From Sitta carolinensis (lineage: Eukaryota; Chordata; Aves; Passeriformes; Sittidae), in contig CM063290.1 in NCBI GenBank assembly GCA_032173965.1, positions 2,356,001 to 2,420,000 of the forward strand: a stretch of 64,000 nucleotides of DNA, given 5' to 3'. The notes under the pieces were generated by a model, which saw only the letters and a program-made list of their open reading frames with translations, was not told the DNA's origin and ran no database searches. Of the stretch, positions 22,195 through 34,239 are shown piece after piece. The position numbers were made by a program, and so were the translations under genes. How positions within the stretch are numbered: position 1 is the first letter of the stretch; each line of letters opens with the position of its first letter.

Positions 22195-22940
22195 GTAGGG
22201 ACTTTACTAATGGCTAATTAATTGTCTAAACACATTAACTGTTGATAGGCAGAGGGAGAGAGTGGCTGGCATGAATAACAATTAAAGGTAAATTATCAGC
22301 CACAGCTCTGAGCAAGGCCATACTGAGAAACACTGATTTAATCTCTGCTCAGAGGCACCTGGGCTCAGCCTGCCCTGCAAAACTGCTGGGGAAACTTCAC
22401 TGCTGCCGAATTAAGAAACAATTCCAAGTCGGGTTTTATCCCTTTTTTTTTTATTTTTTATTTTTTTGTTTGTTTTTTTTTTTTTTTGTTCTTTCTCTCT
22501 AATCCTTGTTTTAAAATTAAAGCAAAACCCCCACCACGATCAGTTGTGTTGCCACAGGAAGATGCTTTGTGATTATCACACATCCCTCATGTTTATTTAG
22601 CTCAATAAACAACACAAAGGCAGCTTGTAGGAAATGAATCCTCCCTGCATTATCTTGTTATCTGCATTTCCTCTGGAAAGAAGAGTGCTCGAATTACTGC
22701 GTTTGCATTTTGAATTATAATCTAAATCAACTTGCAAGAGGAAAATAATTGGCTTCCCCACGCACCAGATTTGCACCTTTCCAGGTATTGTGTTTAGGCT
22801 GCAGCATTCAGGACGAATACTGAATTTCCTTGGTGTTAAAAGCTGACTTTATGGGCAGATGGGATATTCAGTTAGCTGGGAATTTATCAGCTCCTTCAAG
22901 AATAAAATCAGAACTTGGAGAATAGAGTAGTAAAAATGTC
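22195..22940. other. Possible conserved non-coding DNA with T-rich tract
   Basis: Repeat-free flanks with GCTAATTAATTG, CTCAATAAACAACACAAAGG and retained CpGs (about 22690-22700) surround a low-complexity T-rich tract at 22441-22490. The texture resembles bird conserved non-coding DNA, but no alignment is available. Confidence 0.2.
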
Positions 22941-22981
22941 CATGTGAAGTTTCCCCCGCTGAAACAAATCATTGCTGTCAC

Positions 22982-23003
22982 TTTTTTTTTTTTTTTTTTT
23001 TTT
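22982..23003 (+). repeat. Poly(T) run
   Basis: Twenty-two consecutive T residues. No retroposed gene was recognised beside it on the minus strand. Confidence 0.95.
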
Positions 23004-23909
23004 CATCTGGCTCACTCCTAAGCAAAACACCAAAGTCCTCTCAGCAGCAAAGCCACCAAGGGTGGCAGTGGGTGGGAGCTCCTTTTAAAAGAGCCTCAAT
23101 TTTCTCTTGCTCTTTTTAAAAGAGCCTCAATTTTCTCAAAGCCTGAAACCCTTTGGAGAAGAAAGTGATGGGCAAATACTGAAAAGATCCCGGCCCTGGC
23201 TGGGGGCTGTGCTGCTTGTCAGGAGTGGGGAGGAGCTGGGCTGAGAGCTGCAGCTTGGATAATTCCAGTGGAGGACAACATTGATTTGGGAGGGTTTATT
23301 GGTTTCTCAGGGACGTGGGCTAAGACAAACATTTTCTGTAGGAAAAACGTTCTGGGATGTCATTTAAGGTTTTATTTTTGAAGCAGAAGCACTTACTGTG
23401 GCTTTTAAAGATTTTTCAGAGGAATGCCAACTCTCTTTTCATTATTTAACCTGAAGAATTTTGGGTTCTGTCTTAAGCCTTTGCCTTGGTAGGGAAGCTG
23501 AGAGAACATTCCAGGTCCTTTTCCAAAGTCCCTCTCCAGCTCTTTCCGAGCCTTTTTAGGCACTGGAAGGGGCTCTGAAGTTCTCTTGGAACCTTCTCCT
23601 CTCCAGGTGAACATTTCTCACTTCCCAGTCAAAGCTGGAGATACTAAATCCAAGTTTCAGGTAAGGAACAAAGTTGAATTTCAGAATTTCTCTCCCAGAG
23701 CAGGAGTAGAACAGAAACTGAACCACTTCCTCGAGACTCAGCACTTATTAATTAGCAGATGAAATAAATAACTGCTGCACCGTGAAGGTTTGGATGCAGA
23801 CAAACGTGTAAAGGTGCCAAGAACAAACTAATTGAAACAGAATTACATCAAACATTTGCCTCGTTTCAAGTGGGCTCCGTGTTTGTTTTGTGAGCCCTGG
23901 CAGAGGGGA
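23004..23909. other. Non-coding stretch
   Basis: Unique sequence with a short direct duplication of CTTTTAAAAGAGCCTCAATT at 23083 and 23112. No gene seen. Confidence 0.5.
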
Positions 23910-24601
23910 TGTTGAATATCTGAGCAGCTGCTCGCAGGGAGACACCAATAAAGATCCTGAGCCTCCAAGTGCCTCAGCATGTCGGAGCCCAGGACATCCC
24001 TTTGGGAGTGCAGAGCTGCCCAGATCCCTGCCAGGGGGCTCAGAGACCCTGGCACACAGCCCAGAGCACCAGTGGGCTCCATTACCAACCCTGGAGCAAA
24101 CTGCCACCTTTACACGAAGAGATGAAAGCCACAGCAGATTGAATAGTGTAATGATTAGTGTATCACAGGGTGTAAATGGAGATTTTAGGATTCTTTGTAT
24201 AGGGGTTTTTGGGGACAAGATGGAGGGATTTGGGCGTGTCCAGCCTTTCTTCTTCTTCTTCTGTACCTCCATCTTCTCTGATGATGCTGGCACTTTTGGA
24301 TTGGTTTAGAGTAGAAGCTCACTGTCTAACATAGGTGATGGGTATTGGGGAATAATTGTAAATATGTCACACATAGTTTTCTGTATATAAAGATAACACT
24401 GCCCTGGGGGCAGGCAGAGTGCCTCTGACTGTCCTGCTGAGCACACCTGGGCTGGGCAGGAAGAAAATTTTATAGATAAGAAACAATAAACAGCCTTGAG
24501 ACCGAAGACCGGGAAGTGTTGTCTCATCCTTTGAACGCACGGGCAGAAGTAAAGACTTCAAACAACAAATCGGGGTCCCAAGCCTTGTCAGGACCCCAAC
24601 A
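23910..24601 (+). mobile_element. Solo LTR, family A (ERV)
   Basis: About 690 bp starting TGTTGAATATC and ending GGACCCCAACA, so the ends form the short inverted repeat TGTTG...CAACA typical of LTRs. A TATA box (TATATAAAG, near 24384) is followed about 100 bases later by AATAAA at 24485-24490, giving a normal U3-R-U5 order. The middle carries ACAAGATGGAGG and a CTTCTTCTT tract, also seen in family B. A direct repeat at the ends was not found, so boundaries are approximate. No viral coding region adjoins it. Confidence 0.75.
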
Positions 24602-24764
24602 TCAGCACTTCCAAATGTCATTACAAGCCACTCCACAAGCCAGAGACTGAATAAACGTTCTGGCTCTCCACCCCAGCCCGCTGTGGGATGTGTGTGGAGC
24701 TGTGCCTTTGTAATATCCTGTTGGGAATATCAGCGGGGCTGGGCTTTGCAGCACAGGGATTGGG

Positions 24765-24817
24765 GAACATCCCCAGCTGGAAAGGACCCACGAGGATCAT
24801 GGAGTCCAACCTCAAAA
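24765..24817 (-). mobile_element. CR1 3' terminus
   Basis: Plus strand reads 'AGCTGGAAAGGACCCACGAG' then 'GATCATGGAGTCCAACCTC', a CR1 end of the 'GGACCCAC' subtype. Confidence 0.8.
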
Positions 24818-26030
24818 AAACCTACTTGTGCCTGAGAGCTTGAGCCAAGTGTTTCTTGAGCTGTGCCAGCTTCATTCCCAGGTTTTAGGCACACGAGTGT
24901 TCCTTTGGATCATCTTCCTAAGCTGTGCCCAGGGGTTCTCTCACAATCACTGCAAGATAACCCTGCAGGAGCTGGGCTGCACCTTGGGATTGCCCTTCCT
25001 GGCTGGGAAGACTGAAATTCGACCCTGATCCTTACCTGAAACTTGGATTAAATCTCTTCAGCTCTGACTGGGAAGCCAGGCAGCAGAGGACTCAAAACCC
25101 CAGATGTTTGTGGCAACAGCTCTAACATTTTGTATGTAAATTCTTATTTATGCAGAGATTATCCTGCAGGATTCGTGCTCTGCAGATCTCATTTATCTGA
25201 ACACACAGAGGTGGAGTCTGTGGGTCAACTGGGCAGGGGTGCTCTGTCTTTATTTACCACGGGGTGACCCCAGCAGTGACCAAAGCAGGAAATGTTCCAG
25301 TGGAATATTTCCTATGGAATGTGTTGGGCAGGATGAGAGTTTAACAGGGCAGGTTTACAAATAGCAATGCTCAGCAGAAGGGTCTCTAGAACGGAAAGCA
25401 AGTTTTGATAGAGGAGAACAGAAGATGTCTGAAAATAAAGATTGCTGAGCTGGTGGTCACTGCACAAAGGTTGGGAAGAGATTTTATGGCTGAGAGCAAA
25501 GGATAAGTGACTACAAACCAAAGCATGTTTGTACCAAGTAAGGATAAATCTCAAAAAGCACAGGCAAACAGAAAACATGCTTTTACCAAGTCAGAAGAAT
25601 TTCCCACTGCAGAAAAACAGAAAACCAAGTTTTCAGCTTAAAATATAAGGTGCTAACTCCAGTGATTGGTCAGTTCCTGCCATAATCTGGGAATATCAGC
25701 ACTATGGTATTATAATCTATAATACTATATGTATAATGCTATAATATCAGTAGATATGATGGGCTGTAGGGAATGGTAAAGGGATTGGGTGTGATGGGAT
25801 GTGTACTAAGATATTCAGCAAAGGAAAATATGTAATATACAATAAAATATACAATGCCTTGTAACAGAGCAGAGGTGATTTCAGGCAGCCTTAGGCTGGA
25901 GCCGGCAGATTTTAGGTGTGGCTTTAACCCACGGCCCAGGATTGCTGTGACTCCTTTCCTGCAATAATCACATTTTTGAAGAGCAGCCTGCAGTCCCTCC
26001 TCTCTCCTCTCACACTCTTATAGGAATCCA
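24818..26030. other. Non-coding stretch
   Basis: Unique sequence, AT-rich around 25690-25870 with TATAATACTATATG words. Nothing recognised as a gene. Confidence 0.5.
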
Positions 26031-26460
26031 CATCTCCTCCAGGCCATTTTCAGCGGCTAGCTCGAAGTGAACACACAGTTCAGTGCAATTATCACCTCCC
26101 AGGATCATTTAGATAACTAATTAGCCACACTTCACCAGGGCCACAGAAACGATTCCATTCCCTGAGAGCAAGACTGCAAAGAAAATATTCCCCGTTACCA
26201 GGAAAACCAGGTTGGGTTTGCAGTTGTGGGGATTTCACCAGGAGCTGCTCAGCAGAAAGAAAGAACTGCTGCTGGAATATGAAATTGCATCGAGCTGTGA
26301 TTAAAAATTAATCGACTTCTAATTGGAAATACTCGGAAATTAATGGTGAAATCCTTACAGGAATACATTCAAAGGTTACCACTGTCAATTTTTAATGGAT
26401 TAAGTTTCATTATCAGATAAGGCCATAAAACCAACTGGCTTTCAAGAGGTAAATTTCCAC
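26031..26460. other. Possible conserved non-coding element
   Basis: Repeat-free, with clustered homeodomain-like cores (CTAATTAGCC, ATTAATCGAC, CTAATTGG, GAAATTAATGG) and several retained CpGs. Regulatory DNA is a reasonable guess from texture alone. Confidence 0.2.
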
Positions 26461-26970
26461 CTTCCCAGGATTTTCCACACCTTGTTTATTCCTCCAGCTT
26501 TAATGTTCATGGCTTCACCTGTATCTGTATTTTCATAAATCTTTGAAGCCTCATTTCTCCCCTGTCCTTTTTCCAATCCTTTTCCTTGCTTGCTCTCCTG
26601 GGTTTTTTTCCTCCCTAAATTTTCAGTTCCTCAGATGCCATTTTTTAGACACTTATTCTGATTTTTCCAGGCATTTATTCAAGCTATTCATAGTCCCTCA
26701 CACCCTTTACTGCAGCCAAATCTTATATCTTTTATTTTTTACTTTATGCAAACCTCAATAACACTAAAATTTACTTTAAATCTTCTTTCATCTTTGCCTA
26801 CTCTTGATGTTTTGAAGATTAGGCGACAGATCTTCCAAAATAATAAATATACTTAAATAAGTAATATGCTTTTTTTTATATCAAACATTTAATCTGAGGC
26901 AGATTTTTATTGCGTTATTCTCTTAATCCCTGTTATTGATAAATCCTCCCAAAATCAGTTAAAAGGAATT
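26461..26970. other. AT-rich non-coding stretch
   Basis: Pyrimidine- and AT-rich sequence without a recognisable feature. Confidence 0.55.
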
Positions 26971-27058
26971 TCAAATTGTGCCATAATTTTGGTCAATAAT
27001 ATCTCGCAGAAGCCAATACATAAATGCAAAAGCCAATATTATATTGTCATTTATGACA
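26971..27058. repeat. Unclassified interspersed repeat, copy 2
   Basis: Second copy of the element at 15584-15670, in the same orientation. The core AGCCAATACATAAATGC is identical and again lies between 'AGAAGCCAA'/'AAAAGCCAA' words. It ends about 50 bp before the 62-bp array. Confidence 0.6.
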
Positions 27059-27104
27059 AAATTCTTTAAATTCCTAAGTGTGACTGTGTCAGATTCCAGG
27101 GACT

Positions 27105-27615
27105 GCACATCCCAAGGAGCCCCAAACCCAAACCACCAAAGATCACACTCAGGCCCTGCTGCTGAGGGAAGGATTTCATTGTTTGCACATCCCAAGGAGC
27201 CCCAAACCCCAATCCAGCCTGGCTGAGGGAAGGATTTCATTGTTTGCACATCCCAAGGAGCCCCAAACCCCAAATCCAGCCTGGCTGAGGGAAGGATTTC
27301 ATTGTTTGCACATCCCAAGGAGCCCCAAACCCCAATTCCAGCCTGGCTGAGGGAAGGATTTCATTGTTTGCACATCCCAAGGAGCCCCACACCCCAAATC
27401 CAGCCTGGCTGAGGGAAGGATTTCATTGTTTGCACATCCCAAGGAGCCCCACACCCCAAATCCAGCCTGGCTGAGGGAAGGATTTCATTGTTTGCACATC
27501 CCAAGGAGCCCCACACCCCAATTCCAGCCTGGCTGAGGGAAGGATTTCATTGTTTGCACATCCCAAGGAGCCCCACACCCCAATTCCAGCCTGGCTGAGG
27601 GAAGGATTTCATTCC
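27105..27615. repeat. 62-bp minisatellite, about 8 units
   Basis: Units contain TTGTTTGCACATCCCAAGGA, 'GCCCCAMACCCCAAWTCCAG' and 'CCTGGCTGAGGGAAGGATTT'. The start of successive GTTTG words is spaced 61, 62, 62, 62, 62 and 62 bp. The first unit is diverged and the later ones are nearly identical. The 115-codon open frame across its left edge is an artefact. Confidence 0.95.
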
Positions 27616-29523
27616 TTGCTGAGGTTCCTGCTCAGCTTCTGGCCTCCTTCAAGGTCTAATCCATTGCAAGGCAAACACTACTCATTGAAACTGTCATTTT
27701 AATGAGTCCTGCGAGGTTCTGTTGTTGCAGTTCATATCTGTTTATTAAAAAAAAACCACAAAATGTCTTAAATTTAGTCTAGCTTATTGAACCGTGTCTA
27801 AAATCATCATCACGCAGCATTCGGGGTCATGTTGAAGGTTCTTCTGAGCTCTGAGGGAAATTTCTGACCCATAAACCAGGACACGTCTGATTTTTATCCC
27901 TTACATTTGCACTGCAATAAAATTTAGTGACAAATGAGGAGAGGACAGATCTGTAAATGAGTAAATGTGGGAGCTCAGGGAGCGCTGGGGCAGAATTTTT
28001 CTCGTTTCGTATTTCCATTTTTCCCTTTTGCAATTCCACAGCCCTTCTGTCAAACCTGGCAGATCCTGATGATTGTCCAGATTTAAACTTTAATTTTCAC
28101 TCAAATCTACCGATTTTTTATGTTTCTTTAACCCTCTCCCAAAATCTTGATCTCACTGCTAGTGAAGCAACGTCTGATGCTGCCCTTAATTAATTTTCAA
28201 GCTCCAACCCTCAGACTGAAAAAACCATAATTCTGTTAGATGACTTTTCTAATGAACATATCCAGTTCTGTGTCAGTAAATATCTGTTTTCTCTGCTGTG
28301 CTGAATAATCTCTGCTGCCAGCTTGTTTGGAGAGGAATCAAAGTGATGTCCCTCCAAATAACACAAATCATCGGTGCCTCAAACCCACAACGTGTTGAAT
28401 TGCCACCAACACGCTGCTTCTTGTGTCTCCTGAAATATTTCCCGTCCCATAAATCAAATATTAGCACAACACCAAGTGGTGGCAGCCCCAGCAACTCCTG
28501 AGGATGAAGCAAAAAGCAATTTTTTTTTTTTTTTGCAGAAGCTTCAACATGTGGGAGACAAATCTCATGGCTGAGATGGTTCAAAGGAGGCTGAGGGAAA
28601 CTAAGGCTGAGGTGGGAGCAAATTCTAAATTTTAGAGTGCTTTAATATCAATAATCCTCTGTTTTAAGGAGCTGACTGACGACGTGTGGACACAAAACCC
28701 AGGATTTTCAGTAATTATTTCTATATCCAGCAAAGAGTTTGGCTGCTCTGTGGTCACCTGATTTTTATCAAGGAACACTTTGTACCCTAAGCAGGGCTCA
28801 TCTTAAAAGATGCAGTGCATAAATCCCCACTCCACACCATCTTTTATCTTTTTTTTTTGTCCCAATAAAAGGAATCCTGAATTCCTCAGCGCTGCTGTAA
28901 ATGTTTTCAAGCAAAATGATGTTTCTCCTCATTTTTTACTGCTGTCACAAACTGTGCGTGCAGGACCGTGACCAGAACTCGGAGAATGGCTGGAATAGGG
29001 AAAATTCCATTTCTGTGGCCCAAAATTTTGGGGTTTGGCTCATTTAGCTGGTGCCCTTTTGCTGGCAGAGCCTCGTGTTTGCTGCCCCAGCTCAGGAATA
29101 TTCCATCAGCTCCAGCACAGCCACATTTACTTTCCCTTCCTCCCATTAATGTGGCTCCAATCATTTATTTTTTTCCCAAAGCTCTGATATTTTGAAGCGT
29201 TTGACTTCATTCTCATTCACATCTCTAATGTCTCTGCTTGCTGTATTTGATTTCCTAATTTCATTTGGGTGAAATTCGATGATTTTTCCTTTGTTTTTTT
29301 TTTTTTTTTTTTTGCCGTATCATTAGTGAAGATGAGAAATAATTTATCTCTCTGGGGGAATATATTACAGTAGTTGTGTCAGTGATATTATAGAAGTGAT
29401 TTTTTTTTTTTTCCATTTTGGGGTCTAGGGAAGGTAAAACTCTCTGAACAAAAACCCTGGAGATTAATTTGTAATTTGTGGGCTGAAGAATGAGGATTTG
29501 AGTCACAGCTGACCACATCTTTA
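27616..29523. other. Non-coding stretch
   Basis: Unique sequence with T runs near 28518 and 29288-29313. No exon, RNA gene or repeat family recognised. Confidence 0.5.
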
Positions 29524-29582
29524 GAATCACAGAATCATTAAGGCTGGAAAAGACTTTCAAGATCGTTAAGTCCAACCTCTGT
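29524..29582 (-). mobile_element. CR1 3' terminus
   Basis: Plus strand reads 'GAATCACAGAATCATTAAGG' then 'CTGGAAAAGACTTTCAAGAT' and 'CGTTAAGTCCAACCTC'. This is a well-preserved CR1 end of about 58 bp. Confidence 0.92.
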
Positions 29583-31700
29583 ATTTGCAGTTAACAAGGT
29601 GAATTCTGGCTAAAATAGCCAAGGTGGTAGAGAGCCAATAAAAAAATCTATTTTTTGCCATTAGTAGAAGTAATTACATTCCTTCTTTACTTCAAATAAT
29701 TGTGTTTTGGGTACATATTTTTATTAGCAATCAGAGAAACACTAGTAGCAACCTAAAATATGACATATTTCAATAAAATATGAAAACCTCATAGCCTTAG
29801 TGGAAAAATCTTAATATATGTTGCTATAACAGAACTTTGGGATTACAATGATAAATATAAATTTATGTTCTAGAACAGTGTTTGGTATAGAAAACATAAA
29901 AAAAAAAGGAAATGTGCTGGAAGAAAAATCTGAATTTTGCTTAGAAAGGATTAAAAAAAAGCAGGGAAAAGTGTGCCAGTACTGGAGATTCAGCTTATCC
30001 ATGCAATGCATTTAAGGAGCTGCTGAATCCACACTTAAATTGTTAATTTATTCCACGTTTTCTTTTAAAACTCATGAATAGCAAAGATATTTCTCTCTAG
30101 TTTACTACAGAGCAGGTACTTGAGGTCATGAATCTCCTCTGCTTTAGTTATAAGGCACAGGAATTCTTGATCATAACCTTCAAATCTGATTTTTTTTCAC
30201 TTTCTCCTTCTGTCTTTCCTGTTTTCCCCCCAACAGAATTGCTGTTTTCTCAGCATTCTCTCCTCCTCGATGTCACTGTAAATCAGCCCTCCAGCTGTCT
30301 CCATCCCTTTTTCCTCTGGCTCCTTCCACAATGCACTTATTAAATATAACAATAACTATAAATTATCTCTGCTTAAATCACAAACACTTCTTTTGGGCAG
30401 GTTCTGCCAGCAAACCCTGCAGCCTCCTCTGTCCTGCTCTCCAAAATTTCACTGCTGGCTCCCCTCTGCCATCTCCTTTTCCTGCTCCATCCCTGCTCCA
30501 ATCTCTTCACAATATTCACCCCTGAGTATTTCAGTGTGGAAATACTTCAGGATATATTTCAGTATTTCATCTAGAGGAAAAATCCTCTTAAAATTCAGAT
30601 TTTCCAGCTTAAAATTGCTCTGCTCTTGAAAAAAATTCTGGTGACATCAAGGGAAAATGTTTGTGCAGGCTTGAAAAAGGGAAAAGTTTCTCTTTTTATA
30701 GTTGTTGTTGTAAGTTCTGAGTAACTGTGATTAAATTTTAAGAACGATAAATTGGATCAGCTCAAGGATTTTTTGTTATTTCAACAAAGCCAAAACCCGA
30801 AGAAGTGACAGCAACCCAGGCTAACAAATAAAAACAATGGCTTTAATTAGAATAATTCATTAGAAGCAGAAATCCAATGTGCATTTTGTATGAAGACAGG
30901 AACAAAGTCCAAAGTGCTGCTGTTTAGCATTCCGAGATAAACGCAAAAAAAAAAAAAACCAAAAACCAAGTAAGGTATAAAATTTAAATCACAACATTTT
31001 GCAGAACCCCACAAACACAAGTTCCTGCAGGGCTCTGTGTGTGTTACAAAGGATGCCTCATTACATCTCCCAGTTTGAGGCAGGTATTTGTTAGACTGCT
31101 TTTGATGCTGAGCTCGGGCTTTCATTTGAATCCAGGCTGCGGCTCTGGAAGCTCCACCCGGAGTCTCCCTGTGGCTTCTGCTGAAGGAGCTCTGGCTCCA
31201 GCACCACTGAGCATTGCCTCAGAGAAATCTGCATTTCCACTTGTTTTTACCAGGCCTATTTTTACTTAGTTTTGGCTTCTGGTTGAAAACCCTCCACAAA
31301 CTCTCAGCCCCCCATCATTTTTTCCTTGTCTGCCTCTTGTCTTTCACATCTGGGCCCATCCATCCTTTCCAGCCAGCATTTGGGAGGGAGAGGAGAGGCA
31401 GCCTGAGGTGGCAGCCCAAGAGTGCTGTGTCCATCCTTCCTCTGTCTCATTCCAGCAGCAGTTCCCACCACCCGAGGATCCCCATGGATAAATCTGCCCC
31501 ATCCCTTCCATGGGGACCTGTCCCGTTTTCATCAGCTGGTGGGTGGTGTTTCCTTGGGAGGGCTGCAGACATCCGTGGCTTTTCTTCACCTGGACTGGGC
31601 ACTGCCCAGGAGAATTTCACCAAAGATGGGCACTGGTGTTTGGGCTTCCCCAGGAGGGGCTGGAGTGTGGCCAGGGAAGGGAATGGGGGGGGAGAAGGGC
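29583..31700. other. Non-coding stretch
   Basis: AT-rich to about 31000, then more GC-balanced. Short A/T runs occur near 29900 and 30946. Overlapping open frames at 31214-31881 run into the CR1 array and are not called. Confidence 0.5.
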
Positions 31701-32010
31701 AGGAGAATTCCTGGGAGCTGGAAGGGATGGAGAACCTGAGGAGCTGGGAGGCTGGAGAATACCTGAGGGAGATGGGAAGGATGGAGAATTCCTGAGGGAG
31801 CTGGGAAGGGATGGAGAATTCCTGAGGGAGCTGGGAAGGGAATGGAGAATTCCTAGGAGCTGGAAGGGTGGAGAATCCTGAGGAGCTGGAAGGATGAGAA
31901 TTCCTGAGGGAGTTGGGAAGGGATGGAGAATTCCTGAGGGAGCTGGGAAGGGATGGAGAATTCCTGAGGGAGCTGGGAAGGGGCTGGAGAATTCCTGAGG
32001 GAGCTGGGAA
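31701..32010 (+). repeat. 30-bp array expanded from CR1
   Basis: About ten units of GAATTCCTGAGGGAGCTGGG followed by AAGGGATGGA, some shortened to 26-29 bp. The unit is built round a CR1 phrase that is single-copy in the CR1 at 34240. Confidence 0.93.
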
Positions 32011-32340
32011 GCCTGAGCCTGGAGAAAAGGAGGCTCAGGGGGAATTTCTGGCTCTGCACAACTCCTGCCAGGAGGGGATTTGGGATCTTGTCCCAGGGGA
32101 CAGGGATAGGAAAGAGTGAACAGCCTCAGGGTGGGCCAGGGCAGGCTCAGGGTGGATATTTGGGAAAATTTCTTCCCTTACAGAGTTGTTCAGAGGCTGG
32201 CACAGCTGCCAGGGCAGTGATGGAGTCGCCATCCCAAGGGCTGGCCGTGGCCCCTGGGGCCGTGGCTCTGTGGCAGTGCTGGGTTCATGCTCGGATTTGA
32301 TCACCTCAGAAATGTTTTCCAACCTTAACAATTCCAGCAC
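31701..32340 (+). mobile_element. CR1 LINE with internal tandem expansion
   Basis: The 3' part (32011-32340) follows CR1 order: AGCCTGGAGAAAAGGAGGCT, a CTGCACAACTCCTGCCAGGA region, 'GGTGGATATTTGGGAAAATT', a 'GGCAGTGATGGAGTCGCCAT' region and 'GTTTTCCAACCTTAACAATT' at the end. Immediately upstream, the normal CR1 segment GAGGGAGCTGGG has become a 30-bp array (31701-32010). The rest of the 5' end is missing. Confidence 0.88.
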
Positions 32341-34239
32341 ATGGACATCTGGCTGGCTGGGCTGGCCAGGGACAGCAGCCAGCCTGTCACCTCGAGCCAG
32401 TGACCAGGTCTGCACATTCCCTTCAGTTTTCCTTACTGCAGCGCAGGGCAGATCCACCCATCACACCTTTGCCTCTAATTAATGCACTCTTGCCTCTGCT
32501 TTATCGAGCTGGATTTGTTGATGAACAGGCCGAGGCACAGTTGGGTTATTAGGGAGGATGAACTGTTCCAAAAGCCAGGCAGGGAGGATTTCCAGCGTGG
32601 TCTGCAAGTTAAAAACTCCCTGAGAAAACCCCGAGCTCGATCCCAGCAGTGAAGACAGCCCAGACACGCTCTTAGCTATTTGCTTTGCATGTTTCACCAG
32701 GTTTGAGAGCTAAAAGCAGCGATTTAAAAAGAAAATGGCCTTTAGAAGTGCTAGGAATTAAGCATTTCTATTGAATTAGTTAAAAGCAAGGGATCTTCTT
32801 CCCTTGCTTTCGCATTTCTGTGGCTTTTTGGACCAACAGCATCTCAAAGCCATGAATAAAACTTCAGAAGAAGGCACCGATGTTTAATTCCTCCTCGTGC
32901 TGATGTGAATCATCCTTCAGGGCTAAAGGTGATGAAGTAGCCACCTGTGAATTATAAGCAGAGGGGAATGCAAAGCTGTTTTCAGCGTGTGTGTTTCTCC
33001 AGGCCAGATTGCTGCTGTGTCTGACACTCTGCTCAGGGTTTTTTTTGTGTCTCTCGGGCAGGTTGTGTTTCTCCCACAACACAGATGGGACCTGAGGTAC
33101 CATGAGGTTAAATGACTTCCCTGATGTGACACGAGCAGTCTGGAGCAAAACCAAGAGCTGAACTGAACTAATTTTCCCCTCAGTTTAGTGCCTCAGTCAG
33201 AAATCATCCTGTGAAATATGAGGCAGGAAAATTGGAAGAAGTATTAAATGCTTTTTTTTTTTTTTTTTTTTTTCCCTTGTTATTTTGTTGTTGAAATGAT
33301 TCAAGTTTTGGGAACTGGAAGGAGAAATTGGCCAGAGCAATGTGTGAATGTGTGCTTGCATCCTTCCCAGGGCTCCCTGAGGTCTTGGGTGCATAAAATC
33401 CCACGCTCACATGCTCAGTCAGATAATTGAAAGTACAAGCAGGTAATTAAGTTCCAACTTATCCCATTAGTAAGTGCAGAGCCAGGATCAGATCTATATT
33501 CCTGCCTGCCCAAGGCTCAGAGGTTGCCCTGTAGGAACATCTGACTGCATCACACACTAAATAAAGCTGCTGCCACAGCTTTTGCCAACATTTAACTTCC
33601 CACTCTGTTTGAACCACAGCTCTGTAGGGCAGCGAAAATATTGTACATTAATGCCATGGAAATCCATGCCAAAATATTATCTCTGTTATATATGTAAAAA
33701 CATGCGTTTAAGTGACCCTTTAGAGCAATAGCACTTAAAAGAAATCATGTTTAAAATGCTCCCAAATGGAGACATTAATATTTCTATCCTCCTCGTGCTG
33801 CTGATTTCCCCTTCAGCACTGAAGCTAATGAAGAATTAACCCTTGTAGAGAGAGTAGGATGGAAGCAGAAAAACCTCTTGTCACTGCTTGTATTTTTGCT
33901 ATTTTAAGGTTAAAATTCTGGCTAAAAATAGAAATCACTTTTTTTTTTTTTTTTTTTATGCTGAAGGAAGGAGCTGTAACCAGAAGTAAAAACGCTTGAA
34001 GTTCATAGTTCATTGGAACAGGCTCCATCAATTATGTTATTTTAAAGGATGAGCCAAGGGATATTTAAAGTGTCTTAGAGCCATTTTAAGAATTTCCATT
34101 GTCTATTTTACAGCAGCTCCTGATTTCCAAGCCATTCTTTCCTCTTGCTCCACGTTCCCTGGGACCCAGCCCCAGCCAGGCAGCCTTCCCTGATTTCAGA
34201 TTCCCATTCCCACAGGAGGATCCTGCCCTGTTCTGCCCA
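32341..34239. other. Non-coding stretch
   Basis: Unique sequence. A hairpin at 32783-32810 is listed separately. It has a T run of about 24 at 33250-33273 and a T run near 33941. The 33620-33780 part is AT-rich with no repeat match. Confidence 0.5.
32783..32810. other. Perfect 11-bp hairpin
   Basis: AAAGCAAGGGA (32783-32793) and TCCCTTGCTTT (32800-32810) are exact reverse complements around the 6-base loop TCTTCT. No T-run terminator context or known RNA family was recognised. The stem is shorter than a microRNA precursor. Confidence 0.7.

Noticed and set aside
27105..27615. CRISPR-like regular repeats
   Set aside because: The whole 62-bp unit repeats with no unique spacers, and the context is vertebrate. 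It is a minisatellite.
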